From assembly GCF_001468225.1 (NCBI RefSeq), contig NZ_LNRU01000005.1, positions 248,001 through 312,000 of the forward strand: a stretch of 64,000 nucleotides of DNA, given 5' to 3'. The notes below the pieces were generated by a model. It was not told where the DNA came from, searched no databases, and worked only from the letters and a program-made list of their open reading frames with translations. The position numbers were made by a program, and so were the translations under genes. Below are positions 10,115-17,771 of the stretch, in pieces. The stretch's first letter is position 1. The number at the start of each line of letters is the position of its first letter. This DNA comes from Sphingopyxis sp. H053. Lineage in GTDB: Bacteria; Pseudomonadota; Alphaproteobacteria; Sphingomonadales; Sphingomonadaceae.

Positions 10115-10402
10115 CTAGCGCCGAGATACTTGGATAAAGCGCCGTTCAAGATAAAGAGTCACGTCATGCTCGAAGTTAGGACTATCTATGCGTTGAATAC
10201 TATGCCGCCCCTCAAACGGGCCAAAAAGACTAATGCTCTGAAAATCATCCGCATAAGTCCGCGCGCGGCAGTAGTTTCCTTCCCGCTCAAAATGATAGTC
10301 TAGAAAATTATAGCTCTCGTGTAGCTGATCGCCTTCCCACACTTCATCTATGGAGTGTTCGATCTGAATCGGCTCGATCTTATCAATATGTTGCTCGGCC
10401 AT
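10115..10402 (-). CDS. Low-GC orphan protein of unknown function
   Basis: A 95-residue acidic protein beginning MAEQHIDKIEPIQIEH. I recognise no family. There is no signal peptide or membrane segment, and aromatic and charged residues are abundant (SYNFLDYHFEREGNY). The ATG at 10402 has AGGGAG upstream; an in-frame start at 10444 lacks support. The gene is near 47 percent GC and uses codons such as ATA, CTA, AGT and TAT that its neighbours avoid, against about 65 percent GC around it. This suggests recent transfer. No repeat or integrase gene flanks it. It is convergent with the aldo/keto reductase and downstream of the DUF1003 gene. Confidence 0.6.
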   Translation of the reverse strand: MAEQHIDKIEPIQIEHSIDEVWEGDQLHESYNFLDYHFEREGNYCRARTYADDFQSISLFGPFEGRHSIQRIDSPNFEHDVTLYLERRFIQVSRR

Positions 10403-10480
10403 TTTTGCTCCCTTGGCGCACTCGCGGCATAGCGCTGGAAGCATCCACTTCCCGCCCCATAGCCACCATCCCTCGTTCGA

Positions 10481-11017
10481 CTATCCTTTCGAATCCAGCC
10501 GCGCGCACAGCGCGTCGACCTTTTCCGCCAGCTCGGCGATCCGCATCTGGTCGAGCTTCTCGTGCAGCCGCATGATCTCCAGTTCGGCGCGCAGGTTGAT
10601 CTCGTAATCGACACTCGCGGTCAGACGGTCCTTTGAGGCCTGCCGGTTCTGGCTCATCATGATGATCGGCGCCTGGATCGCCGCGAGCGTCGAGAGCATC
10701 AGGTTCAGGAAGATGTAGGGATAGGGGTCGAACGCGAGGCCGAAGCGCTGGAGTATTTCCGAATTGAGCAGCATCCAGCCGAACAGGATCAGCGCAAAGA
10801 CGATGATGAAGCCCCATGAGCCGCCGACCGCCGCGACCTTGTCGGCCAGCCGGTCGCCGGTGCTCGCCTGCGCATCCTCGATATCGGCGGCGTCGCGGCT
10901 GCTGGGGGCGCGCTTTGCGATCGACGCGACCACACGCGATTCCTCGGGATCGAGCTCGTCGAACGCGCGGCCAAGCAGCCGCAGCGACAGGTCGTTGAGA
11001 TGCGTGTCCGCGTTCAT
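10481..11017 (-). CDS. DUF1003 family membrane protein
   Basis: 178 residues with a soluble N-terminal half followed by two membrane segments (about 66-88, WGFIIVFALILFGWMLL; about 100-122, YIFLNLMLSTLAAIQAPIIMM). A charged, probably coiled-coil tail follows (LRAELEIMRLHEKLDQMRI). The DPYPYIFLNLMLS and SQNRQASKDR stretches are the DUF1003 hallmark. The function is unknown. The ATG at 11017 lies 7 bp after the stop of the NnrU-family gene, so the two form an operon of integral membrane proteins. A leftward extension is rejected because it runs into the NnrU frame. Confidence 0.88.
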   Translation of the reverse strand: MNADTHLNDLSLRLLGRAFDELDPEESRVVASIAKRAPSSRDAADIEDAQASTGDRLADKVAAVGGSWGFIIVFALILFGWMLLNSEILQRFGLAFDPYPYIFLNLMLSTLAAIQAPIIMMSQNRQASKDRLTASVDYEINLRAELEIMRLHEKLDQMRIAELAEKVDALCARLDSKG

Positions 11018-11024
11018 TCGGGTC

Positions 11025-11726
11025 TTATCCCATCCAGCGCCAGATCCCGGCGACCATATAGCCAAGCGCGCCATGCGCCCAGGTCGCGACAAACCAAAGC
11101 AATATTCCGCCGAATAAGGCATGCGGGCGCGGGATCGTGTCGGCCCATGGCGTCGCCCCGCCGACCTGCCGCGCATAGGGCACGAAACTTGTCCGCGCCG
11201 CCCACTGGCGCCAGGCATCGCCCATCAGCCGCGCCTTTTTTGCATCCTGCCCCGCCGAACCGACGAGCGCGAGGAAGATGATCGTCGCGGACAGGATGAT
11301 TTGCGCCGTGGTCGGCATCACCAGCACATGCGCAAAAGCCCACAGCGCGAAGCCCCACATCATCGGGTGCCGCGTGATCGCGAACACGCCGCGCGGCGCG
11401 GCCTGTGCCGCCTTCGCCGCGCCCGGCGCGGGCAGCGCCGGATTGCCGATCAGCGATCCGATGAAGAGGATGCTGGCGAAAAGTACGATCAGCGACGTGA
11501 GGATCCACAGCGGATCGTCGACCACCCATAATGGCGGCTCGGGCGGCATCCCGCGCCACGCCTGCACCACCATGATGAACGTCGCGATCGCGACGATCGA
11601 ATAGGTGATCTGGAACCCGCGCTCGCCGAGCCGCGCCGCGAGCCCGTCTCGAAGCGGATGCGACAGCGCGAGATGCGACCCCACGAACAACACGCAGGTG
11701 GTGATCAAAAGCGACACGGGCTGCAT
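11025..11726 (-). CDS. NnrU family membrane protein
   Basis: 233 residues with about six transmembrane helices. The family is named after a denitrification-linked gene but is widespread in non-denitrifiers and has no proven activity. It is related to isoprenylcysteine methyltransferase-like folds. Typical elements are SHLALSHPLRDGL near the N-terminus, a central ITRHPMMWGFALWAFAH and a late W-rich segment (DAWRQWAART). The ATG at 11726 is preceded by GGAGGAGGG; an in-frame TTG at 11747 precedes that site and is rejected. It is the first gene of a two-gene unit with the DUF1003 gene. Confidence 0.85.
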   Translation of the reverse strand: MQPVSLLITTCVLFVGSHLALSHPLRDGLAARLGERGFQITYSIVAIATFIMVVQAWRGMPPEPPLWVVDDPLWILTSLIVLFASILFIGSLIGNPALPAPGAAKAAQAAPRGVFAITRHPMMWGFALWAFAHVLVMPTTAQIILSATIIFLALVGSAGQDAKKARLMGDAWRQWAARTSFVPYARQVGGATPWADTIPRPHALFGGILLWFVATWAHGALGYMVAGIWRWMG

Positions 11727-11849
11727 GACCAATCCCTCCTCCAACAATGTCTCATCATTTATCGCCCCGCTCGCCGCTGCGCGACTCGGAATGCGCCGGG
11801 TGCCAACGATTGCGCGACAAAGATAACAGTGTCAACATAAAGGGTGGGC

Positions 11850-11873
11850 AATGGGCAGGCGCCGAAACGCCTG
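11850..11873 (-). terminator. Candidate hairpin terminator after the amidohydrolase operon
   Basis: GGGCAGGCG-loop-CGCCTGCCC forms a 9-bp stem just past the end of the amidohydrolase gene (stop at 11881). The sequence after it on the minus strand is not a clean U tract, so it may be Rho-assisted or only a 3' stabilising stem. Confidence 0.45.
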
Positions 11874-11880
11874 CCCAGCC

Positions 11881-13182
11881 CTATCGGTCGTATGCCTTGG
11901 GCAATGCCCCTTCCTGCGGCGTTGCATAACGATCGCGCAGGCGGTCCTGCCGTGTCGTCAGCGATTGCGCCTTGCCGTCGATCCACACCGCCGTCGGACG
12001 GCTGCCGAGTTCGAGCGGGTCATTGTCCCAGATCACGACATCGCCGGCGCGGCCCGGACGCAGCGAGCCGATGCTGCCTTCCATGCCGACGGCGCGTGCC
12101 GGGACGCTGCTGATCGACGCGAACGCCTGATCCCACGTCATCCCGCTGGCACCCGGCACGCGCGCGAGGCCGACGAGGTTGCCGGCATATTGCGTCGCAT
12201 AGCCCATCTTGTGCGCGTCATCGTCGTCGAACACTCCGACCGACACGTCGACGCCCGCAGCCTTGAGCCGGCCCGCGTTCGACTGCGTCGCGCCAAGCAG
12301 TTCGAAGGTCGACGGCAGGTCGGTGAGCGGCGAGACGAGCACCGGAACCTTCGCCGCCGCAATGTCGCGCGCGACGAGCCAGCCTTCGGTCACCCCGACG
12401 AGCACGAGCTTCAGCGCGGGGAACTCGCCCTTCAGCTTGATGACGTTGACGATGTCGGCGGCGCGGTCGACGCGCACAAACAGCGGCGTCGTGCCGTCGA
12501 TCACGCGCACCAGCGCATCGGCGTCGGCGCGCTGGATCATCGCGTCATTGCCCCATTCGGCGAGCGCCGCCGGGTTGCGCGCATAGCTGCGCGCCGCCAG
12601 CAATTGCTCGCGGAAGAGCAGGAAAGTCGCCGCACGGCTGCCCCCCGCCTTTGCCGAGCCATCCTCGCCGAACGCGACATATTGCAGCGCGCGGGGCTTG
12701 GTCACCATGTCCATATCGTCGGCGAGGTCGACGACCGCGCCTTGGCCTGCGAACAGATTGCTGCTGCTGCCCGGCGCGACGATCGCGCGCGTCACGCCCG
12801 ACGCGCGGTTGACCGCGACGGGCGAGCCCATCGGGTTCAACGCGGGCGCGATGTCGAGCCCCGCCGAGAAACGCGTGCGCGGGGCCGAGCGGTCGTTCGT
12901 GCCGGTGACGGCATCGACTTCGGTCAGCCCGACGCGGCTGAACGCCGCGACGATGCCCGGCGTGACATATTTGCCCTGCGCATCGACGCGTTCGACGCCC
13001 GCGGGCACCGCAACGCCGGCCCCCGCCGCGACGACCTTGCCGCCGCGCACGACGACGGTGCCGCCGTCGATCGGCGCGCTGCCGTCGCCGATGACGAGCT
13101 TGGCATTGACGATCGCGATATCCTGCGCCGCCGCCGGAACCGCAACGATCGCCGCAGCGGAAAGAAGGAGCGCGCGGATCAT
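11881..13182 (-). CDS. Amidohydrolase-fold protein lacking the HxH metal motif, exported
   Basis: 433 residues with a signal peptide (MIRALLLSAAAIVAVPAAAQ). The amidohydrolase composite fold is recognisable: an N-terminal beta-sandwich (GGTVVVRGGKVVAAGAG), YVTPGIV where the barrel starts, and the C-terminal GSLRPGRAGDVVIWDNDPLE return to the sandwich. At the first metal site, where HxH should follow PGI, it reads AAFSRVG. It may therefore be a non-catalytic partner of the upstream paralogue. Start and stop overlap with that gene by 4 bp (ATGA), so synthesis of the two is coupled. It is the third gene of the POT transporter operon. Confidence 0.82.
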   Translation of the reverse strand: MIRALLLSAAAIVAVPAAAQDIAIVNAKLVIGDGSAPIDGGTVVVRGGKVVAAGAGVAVPAGVERVDAQGKYVTPGIVAAFSRVGLTEVDAVTGTNDRSAPRTRFSAGLDIAPALNPMGSPVAVNRASGVTRAIVAPGSSSNLFAGQGAVVDLADDMDMVTKPRALQYVAFGEDGSAKAGGSRAATFLLFREQLLAARSYARNPAALAEWGNDAMIQRADADALVRVIDGTTPLFVRVDRAADIVNVIKLKGEFPALKLVLVGVTEGWLVARDIAAAKVPVLVSPLTDLPSTFELLGATQSNAGRLKAAGVDVSVGVFDDDDAHKMGYATQYAGNLVGLARVPGASGMTWDQAFASISSVPARAVGMEGSIGSLRPGRAGDVVIWDNDPLELGSRPTAVWIDGKAQSLTTRQDRLRDRYATPQEGALPKAYDR

Positions 13183-14582
13183 TTCACGTCTCCTTCGCCC
13201 GGCTGGCCCAGCTCGAAATCGCTCACCGGACGCCGCTTGGGGTCGTTCGCGTCGAACATCAACGCACCGTCGATCCACACCTTTTCGGGGCGCGTATAGG
13301 CGCTGAAGGGATTGCCGTTCCACAGCACGACGTCGGCCATCTTGCCGGGCTTCAGGCTGCCCGTCCTGTCGCCGATGCCCAATGCCTTCGCCGGATTATA
13401 CGACAGCCAGGTCCACGCCACCTCATCGCTGACGTCGATCCCGATGCGGCGCCCCGCGGCACGCGCTTTCGCAGCTTCCTGGTTCAGCCGCTGGATCTGG
13501 TTCGCATCGTCCGAATGAACGATCGTGCAGGCACCGGCCTTGTACACCAGCGGGATATTCTCGTTGACGCTGTCATAGGCTTCCATCTTGAAGCCCCACC
13601 AGTCGGCCCACATCGCCGAGCAAATGCCTTCCTTCGCAAGAATGTCCGCGATCTTGTACGCTTCGACCGCGTGGTGGAAGGTCGACACCTTATAGCCGAA
13701 CTCCTTCGACATATCGATGACGAGCGCCATTTCGTCGGCGCGATAGCAATGGTTGTGGACGAGGATCTCGCCCGACAGCACACCCGCGAGCGTTTCCATC
13801 GCGAGGTCGCGGTCGACGGCCTTTCCGTCGTCCATCTTCTTCTTGTACGCCGCCGCCTTCTGCCAGGTCGCGCGGTTCACCGCGAAATTGCCCATGCGCG
13901 TCGAGGGCGCGCGCCCCTTACCGCCATAGACGCGCTTCGGATTCTCGCCGCACGCCATTTTGAGGCCATAGGGCGCGCCGGGGAACTTCATCCCCTGCAC
14001 CGTGCGCGAGGGCACATTCTTGAGCGTGATCGAACGCCCGCCCATCAGGTTCGCGCTGCCCGGCAGGATCTGCAGGCTCGTCACGCCGCCATTCGCAAGC
14101 GCGCGGCTGAAGCCCGGATCCTGCGGCCAGACGCTATGTTCGGACCAGACTTCGGGTGTCGTCGGCGATGTCGCCTCATTGCCGTCCGAATGCGCCTCGA
14201 CGCTGGGCGAGGGATAGTCGCCAAGGTGGCTGTGGATATCGATGATGCCGGGGGTAAGGAACTTGCCGGTGCCGTCATAGACCGCGATGTCCGCCGGGAT
14301 CGGCGTATCGGGACCCCCGACGGCCTCAACCTTGCCGTTCGCCAGCAGCACGGTGCCATTGTCGATCCGCCCGCCCTCGCCGTCGAAGATCGTGACGTTA
14401 CGGACCGCCGTGACCTGCCCGGGATAAGCCTTGTAGGTCGACGGATACGGGTCCTTCTTGAACTTCACCGGCTTTTCGGCGGGCTTGTCGCCCGCCGAGG
14501 CCGTCTCTCCATTGCTCGCCGCACAACCGACGAGCGCCAGCGACACCGCAGCCAGCAGGCTGCCCTTCACACCACGGATCAT
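13179..14582 (-). CDS. Amidohydrolase family lipoprotein (peptidase-like)
   Basis: 467 residues. The N-terminus is a lipoprotein signal (VSLALVGC, lipobox Cys near residue 20), so the protein is probably anchored facing the periplasm. The HxH motif is present in TPGIIDIHSHLGD, and later His residues (HNHCYRADEM, STFHHAVEA) and an Asp (IVHSDDANQ) provide the remaining binuclear metal ligands. The C-terminus has the usual GSLKPGKMADVVLWNGNP. Amidohydrolases of this branch include Xaa-Pro and Xaa-Arg dipeptidases, which fits the peptide transporter 3 bp upstream. The exact substrate is unknown. Confidence 0.88.
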   Translation of the reverse strand: MIRGVKGSLLAAVSLALVGCAASNGETASAGDKPAEKPVKFKKDPYPSTYKAYPGQVTAVRNVTIFDGEGGRIDNGTVLLANGKVEAVGGPDTPIPADIAVYDGTGKFLTPGIIDIHSHLGDYPSPSVEAHSDGNEATSPTTPEVWSEHSVWPQDPGFSRALANGGVTSLQILPGSANLMGGRSITLKNVPSRTVQGMKFPGAPYGLKMACGENPKRVYGGKGRAPSTRMGNFAVNRATWQKAAAYKKKMDDGKAVDRDLAMETLAGVLSGEILVHNHCYRADEMALVIDMSKEFGYKVSTFHHAVEAYKIADILAKEGICSAMWADWWGFKMEAYDSVNENIPLVYKAGACTIVHSDDANQIQRLNQEAAKARAAGRRIGIDVSDEVAWTWLSYNPAKALGIGDRTGSLKPGKMADVVLWNGNPFSAYTRPEKVWIDGALMFDANDPKRRPVSDFELGQPGEGDVK

Positions 14583-14585
14583 CGA

Positions 14586-16421
14586 TTACGCCCCCTTGGG
14601 TTCGGGATGAACGCCGGCCGCCTGCGGCTCGGCCTCGCCGATGCCCGCCAGCCCGTCGTCGCGGTCGCGCAGCGTGTCGAGGTGCATCCAGCGTTTGACG
14701 ATCGGGCTGACCGCCAGCACCGCCACCGCGGCACCGATCGCGATCCAGCCGAACATCTCGTAAATCTCGAGCAGCTTGGCCTTGCTCATCTCGCCGCCAT
14801 GCCCGCCGGTCGCTTCGCCGATCTTGCCGGCAACGAAATTGCCGACCGCGGTCATATAGAACCACGCGCCCATGATGAGCGACGCGACGAAGGTCGGCGC
14901 CAGCCGGTTCATCGCCGAGAGGCCGACGGGGCTGAGACACAGCTCGCCGGTCGTGGCGAGGAGGTAATAGAGGAAAACGAAGATCACCGGGGTCATCGCC
15001 GCGATGCCGAACGCCTGTGCGCCCCAGACGAGGATGAGGTTCGCAAGCCCCATCTGCGCCAGCGCCAGCCCGAACTTGGCGGGGGCCGACGGTTCCTTGC
15101 CGCGCTTGCCAAGCCATTGCCACAGTGCGGCGAACAGCGGGGCGAGCAGGATGATGTAAATCGGGTTGATCGACTGGAAGATCGAAGCCGGCACCGCGCC
15201 GCGATCGACATAGCGGTCGGTGAACAGGTTCATCGATCCACCCGCCTGTTCGAACAAGCCCCAGAACAGCGGGTTCAACGCGATCAGGAACAGGATCGCG
15301 AACATCCGGTCGCGCGCATGGTCTTCGCGGTTCATCTTCTCGACCACCATCACGCCGAGGAGGAGGAGGAAGCCGAACAGCGCCACCCACGCCGCGGGCG
15401 CGAGCCCGAGCGCGACGGGTCCGCTGGCGATGCCGAGGCCGAGGATCAGCGCCAGCGGCAGGAACAGCATCAGGGCGAGGCCCGCGAGCGCGATGTTGAC
15501 GCGGCTCCGCGGACCGGCGCCGATCGATCCGTACGGCAGCTGGAACGTCGCCACGAGGACGACATAGCCGAGCAGGAGAATGCCCGAGACGAGCAGCAGG
15601 TTCTGGATAACGTCCTGATACTGGACGAGCGCCCAGATCACCGCGACCGCGCCCAAACCGACGGCGTAGAGCGTCCACTCGCTCGACCGCGACAGCGGTG
15701 CAGGCGCTTCGCCCGCACCCTTCAGCGCGCTCTTGCCGAGAACGAAGACGACAAGGCCGGCGAGCATGCCGATGCCGGCGAGCCCGAAGCCATAGCCCCA
15801 GCCGATCCGCTGGCCGAGATAACCGACGAGGATCGTGCCGAGCGCGGCGCCGACGTTGATGCCCATATAGAAGATCGTATAGGCGCCATCGCGGCGAATG
15901 TCGGTGAGCCGGTACAGCTGGCCAACCATCACCGAGATATTCGCCTTGAGGAAGCCCGAGCCGACGATGATGAAGGCGAGCGCGGCCCAGAAGACGTTGA
16001 TCGTCGGATCATTCTGTCCGCCGACGCCTTCGACCGCCATCAGGCTGTGGCCGGCGGCGAGCAGCAGGCCGCCGAACAACACCGCCTTGCGCTGCCCGAG
16101 GTAGCGGTCGGCGAGATAGCCGCCGAGCACCGGGGTGATGTAGACGAGGCTGGTGTAGGCGCCGTAGATCAGGTTCGACTTGCTGTCGTTGAACAGCCAA
16201 TGCTGGGTCAGGTAGAAAATCAGGATTGCGCGCATGCCGTAGTAGGAGAAGCGCTCCCACATTTCGGCGAAGAAGAGCATGTAGAGGCCCTTGGGGTGTC
16301 CGGCGAATTCGGGTTTCTTGCTGCCGGCGATCAGCGCACCGATGCTGAGGAAGACGCCGAGGACCAGAAGTGCGATTACCGCAATCCAGTCCCCCTCGTC
16401 CCACGAGCCCATATTTTTCAT
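14586..16421 (-). CDS. Proton-dependent oligopeptide transporter (POT/PTR2 family)
   Basis: 611 residues with about 14 membrane helices. The N-terminal signature EMWERFSYYGMRAIL contains the E-x-x-E-R-F-x-Y-Y motif of proton-coupled peptide transporters. The PTR2 loop follows (GGYLADRYLGQRKAVLFGG), and GELCLSPVGLSAMNRLAP is the second conserved signature. It imports di- and tripeptides across the inner membrane. It heads an operon with two amidohydrolase-fold exported proteins (3-bp and overlapping junctions). This suggests the lipoprotein hydrolase trims peptides in the periplasm before or alongside uptake; that link is inference. Confidence 0.92.
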   Translation of the reverse strand: MKNMGSWDEGDWIAVIALLVLGVFLSIGALIAGSKKPEFAGHPKGLYMLFFAEMWERFSYYGMRAILIFYLTQHWLFNDSKSNLIYGAYTSLVYITPVLGGYLADRYLGQRKAVLFGGLLLAAGHSLMAVEGVGGQNDPTINVFWAALAFIIVGSGFLKANISVMVGQLYRLTDIRRDGAYTIFYMGINVGAALGTILVGYLGQRIGWGYGFGLAGIGMLAGLVVFVLGKSALKGAGEAPAPLSRSSEWTLYAVGLGAVAVIWALVQYQDVIQNLLLVSGILLLGYVVLVATFQLPYGSIGAGPRSRVNIALAGLALMLFLPLALILGLGIASGPVALGLAPAAWVALFGFLLLLGVMVVEKMNREDHARDRMFAILFLIALNPLFWGLFEQAGGSMNLFTDRYVDRGAVPASIFQSINPIYIILLAPLFAALWQWLGKRGKEPSAPAKFGLALAQMGLANLILVWGAQAFGIAAMTPVIFVFLYYLLATTGELCLSPVGLSAMNRLAPTFVASLIMGAWFYMTAVGNFVAGKIGEATGGHGGEMSKAKLLEIYEMFGWIAIGAAVAVLAVSPIVKRWMHLDTLRDRDDGLAGIGEAEPQAAGVHPEPKGA

Positions 16422-16550
16422 TATGTTGCGTCCCTTTTAGGATTGTCTGGCGCGGCCTCCCGCCGCGCGAATGCGGCAACCTAGCGCGAAAATTGCGTAT
16501 TGGAAGAATCTAATTGCGCGTGAAACCGTCTCGATCGGGCCAAATATTAC

Positions 16551-16565
16551 TGCGAACCGTTCGCA
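16551..16565. promoter_or_regulatory. 15-bp palindrome upstream of the nitroreductase
   Basis: TGCGAA-CCG-TTCGCA is a perfect inverted repeat in the 184-bp gap between the divergent POT transporter and nitroreductase genes, 41 bp before the nitroreductase start. It could be an operator for either gene. No cognate regulator is apparent. Confidence 0.35.
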
Positions 16566-16605
16566 ACACTTGCGCCAAGGCACGCCAAAGGCCACATGGC
16601 GCACC

Positions 16606-17187
16606 ATGTTCAACGACACCTCCTCGCTCCTCGCCCATCTCGCCACCCGCCGTTCGGGCAAGGCGCGCGACATGATCGCCCCCGGCCCCGACGCCGCGCA
16701 GCTTCGGGGCATCATCGCGCTGGCACTACGCACCCCCGACCATGGCAAGCTCGCGCCCTGGCGCATCGTCACCGTCGCCGACGATCAGCGCGAGGCGTTC
16801 GCGGCGCTGCTCAAAAAGGCATGGATCGCGGAGAATCCGGGCGCCGCGGGCATGGACCTGTCGGCGCTCGACCAGTTCGCGCATCAGGCACCGACCTTGC
16901 TCGTGCTCGTCTCGGCGCCGGTGGCGGGAGCGAAGGTCCCCGTCTGGGAACAACAGATGTCGGCGGGCGCGGTCGGCATGAACCTGCTTCACGCTGCGCA
17001 CGCGCACGGCTTTGTCGGCAGCTGGCTGACGGGCTGGGCCGCTTATAGCGCCGAGGTCGCCGCCGCGTTCGGCGCCGGCGAAGGCGACACGATCGTCGGC
17101 TATTTCTTTCTGGGAACGCCCGCGCGCGAACTCGATGAACGGCCCCGCCCCGAATATGACGATGTCGTCCGGGCTTGGGAAATTTAG
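16606..17187 (+). CDS. Nitroreductase family protein (YdjA-like)
   Basis: An FMN-dependent oxidoreductase of 193 residues, matching the short YdjA branch. The N-terminal RRSGKARDM and the following PDHGKLAPWRIV segment bind FMN phosphate. The central region has an SAGAVGMNLLHAAHAHGFVGSW-type helix cut here into pieces, and FLGTP near the end is the last FMN contact. YdjA-type enzymes reduce nitroaromatics and quinones. I chose the ATG at 16606, which opens the conserved region; extensions upstream run through the intergenic palindrome. It is followed by a small GntR regulator on the same strand. Confidence 0.87.
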   Translation: MFNDTSSLLAHLATRRSGKARDMIAPGPDAAQLRGIIALALRTPDHGKLAPWRIVTVADDQREAFAALLKKAWIAENPGAAGMDLSALDQFAHQAPTLLVLVSAPVAGAKVPVWEQQMSAGAVGMNLLHAAHAHGFVGSWLTGWAAYSAEVAAAFGAGEGDTIVGYFFLGTPARELDERPRPEYDDVVRAWEI

Positions 17188-17202
17188 TTTCACTTTCCGA
17201 AC

Positions 17203-17217
17203 CTAATTTGTAATTAG
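17203..17217. promoter_or_regulatory. Palindromic operator candidate before the GntR gene
   Basis: CTAATT-TGT-AATTAG is a perfect 15-bp AT-rich inverted repeat in otherwise GC-rich DNA, 41 bp before the start of the small GntR-type regulator. The position suits autoregulation. It follows the nitroreductase stop by 15 bp. Confidence 0.4.
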
Positions 17218-17258
17218 TGGCATTTGACTGTGCTGCTGTCTTATGGCATTAAGGCGGC

Positions 17259-17606
17259 ATGCTCGATCAGTCCAAACCCGTGTACCAGCGTCTGCGCGAT
17301 GTCATCGCCAACGCCATCCTCGACGGCCAGTTTCGCGATGGCGACATGTTGCCGTCGGTCCGATCGCTCGCCGCCGAAGAAGGCGCCAACCCGCTGACGG
17401 TGGCGAAAGCATATCAGACGTTTCAGGACGAAGGACTGGTCACGGTGAAGCGCGGGGTCGGCATGTTTGTCGCAGCGGGTGCGACAGAGCGCCTCCGCGA
17501 CCTTATGCGCGCCGATTTCCTCGCCAATGTCTGGCCGCCGGTCGCGCAGCAGATGCGCCGCATCGGCCTCGACGCGCGGACGTTGCTGGATTTGACCGAG
17601 GCGTAA
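17259..17606 (+). CDS. Short GntR-family (YtrA-type) transcriptional regulator
   Basis: 115 residues: a winged-helix GntR domain (PVYQRLRDVIANAILDGQF ... LPSVRSLAAEEGANPLTVAKAYQ, ending at about residue 70) followed by a roughly 45-residue helical tail instead of a large effector domain. That size is typical of the YtrA subfamily, which usually represses an adjacent ABC transporter. No ABC genes are nearby, so the target is open. A palindrome at 17203-17217 is a likely binding site. The start ATG at 17259 begins MLDQSKPVYQ, which matches the family's N-terminus. Confidence 0.88.
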   Translation: MLDQSKPVYQRLRDVIANAILDGQFRDGDMLPSVRSLAAEEGANPLTVAKAYQTFQDEGLVTVKRGVGMFVAAGATERLRDLMRADFLANVWPPVAQQMRRIGLDARTLLDLTEA

Positions 17607-17653
17607 CGCCTTTTTCCGCTTTTGGATTGAGACCTGCCGTTCGCCCCAAGCTT

Positions 17654-17726
17654 CGTCACCCCGGACTTGATCCGGGGTCCATAACGATGGTGCGGTCATG
17701 GATCCCGGATCAAGTCCGGGATGACG
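17654..17726. repeat. REPIN-like repeat, family B, copy 1
   Basis: CGTCACCCCGGACTTGATCC... forms one palindrome (17654-17680). Its inverted partner ...GATCAAGTCCGGGATGACG ends at 17726, and an AT-richer 20-bp spacer lies between them. It sits between the convergent gntR and prsT-like genes. A second copy is at 46306-46387. Confidence 0.8.
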
Positions 17727-17771
17727 ATGAAAGATAGGGCGGCAATCGGTCGTTAGCCGACATTCCTCCAC

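Noticed and set aside
13515..16484. A 989-codon open frame on the plus strand
   Set aside because: It is antisense to the amidohydrolase and POT transporter genes, has low-complexity Arg/Asp/Glu content, and arises from high-GC codon bias.
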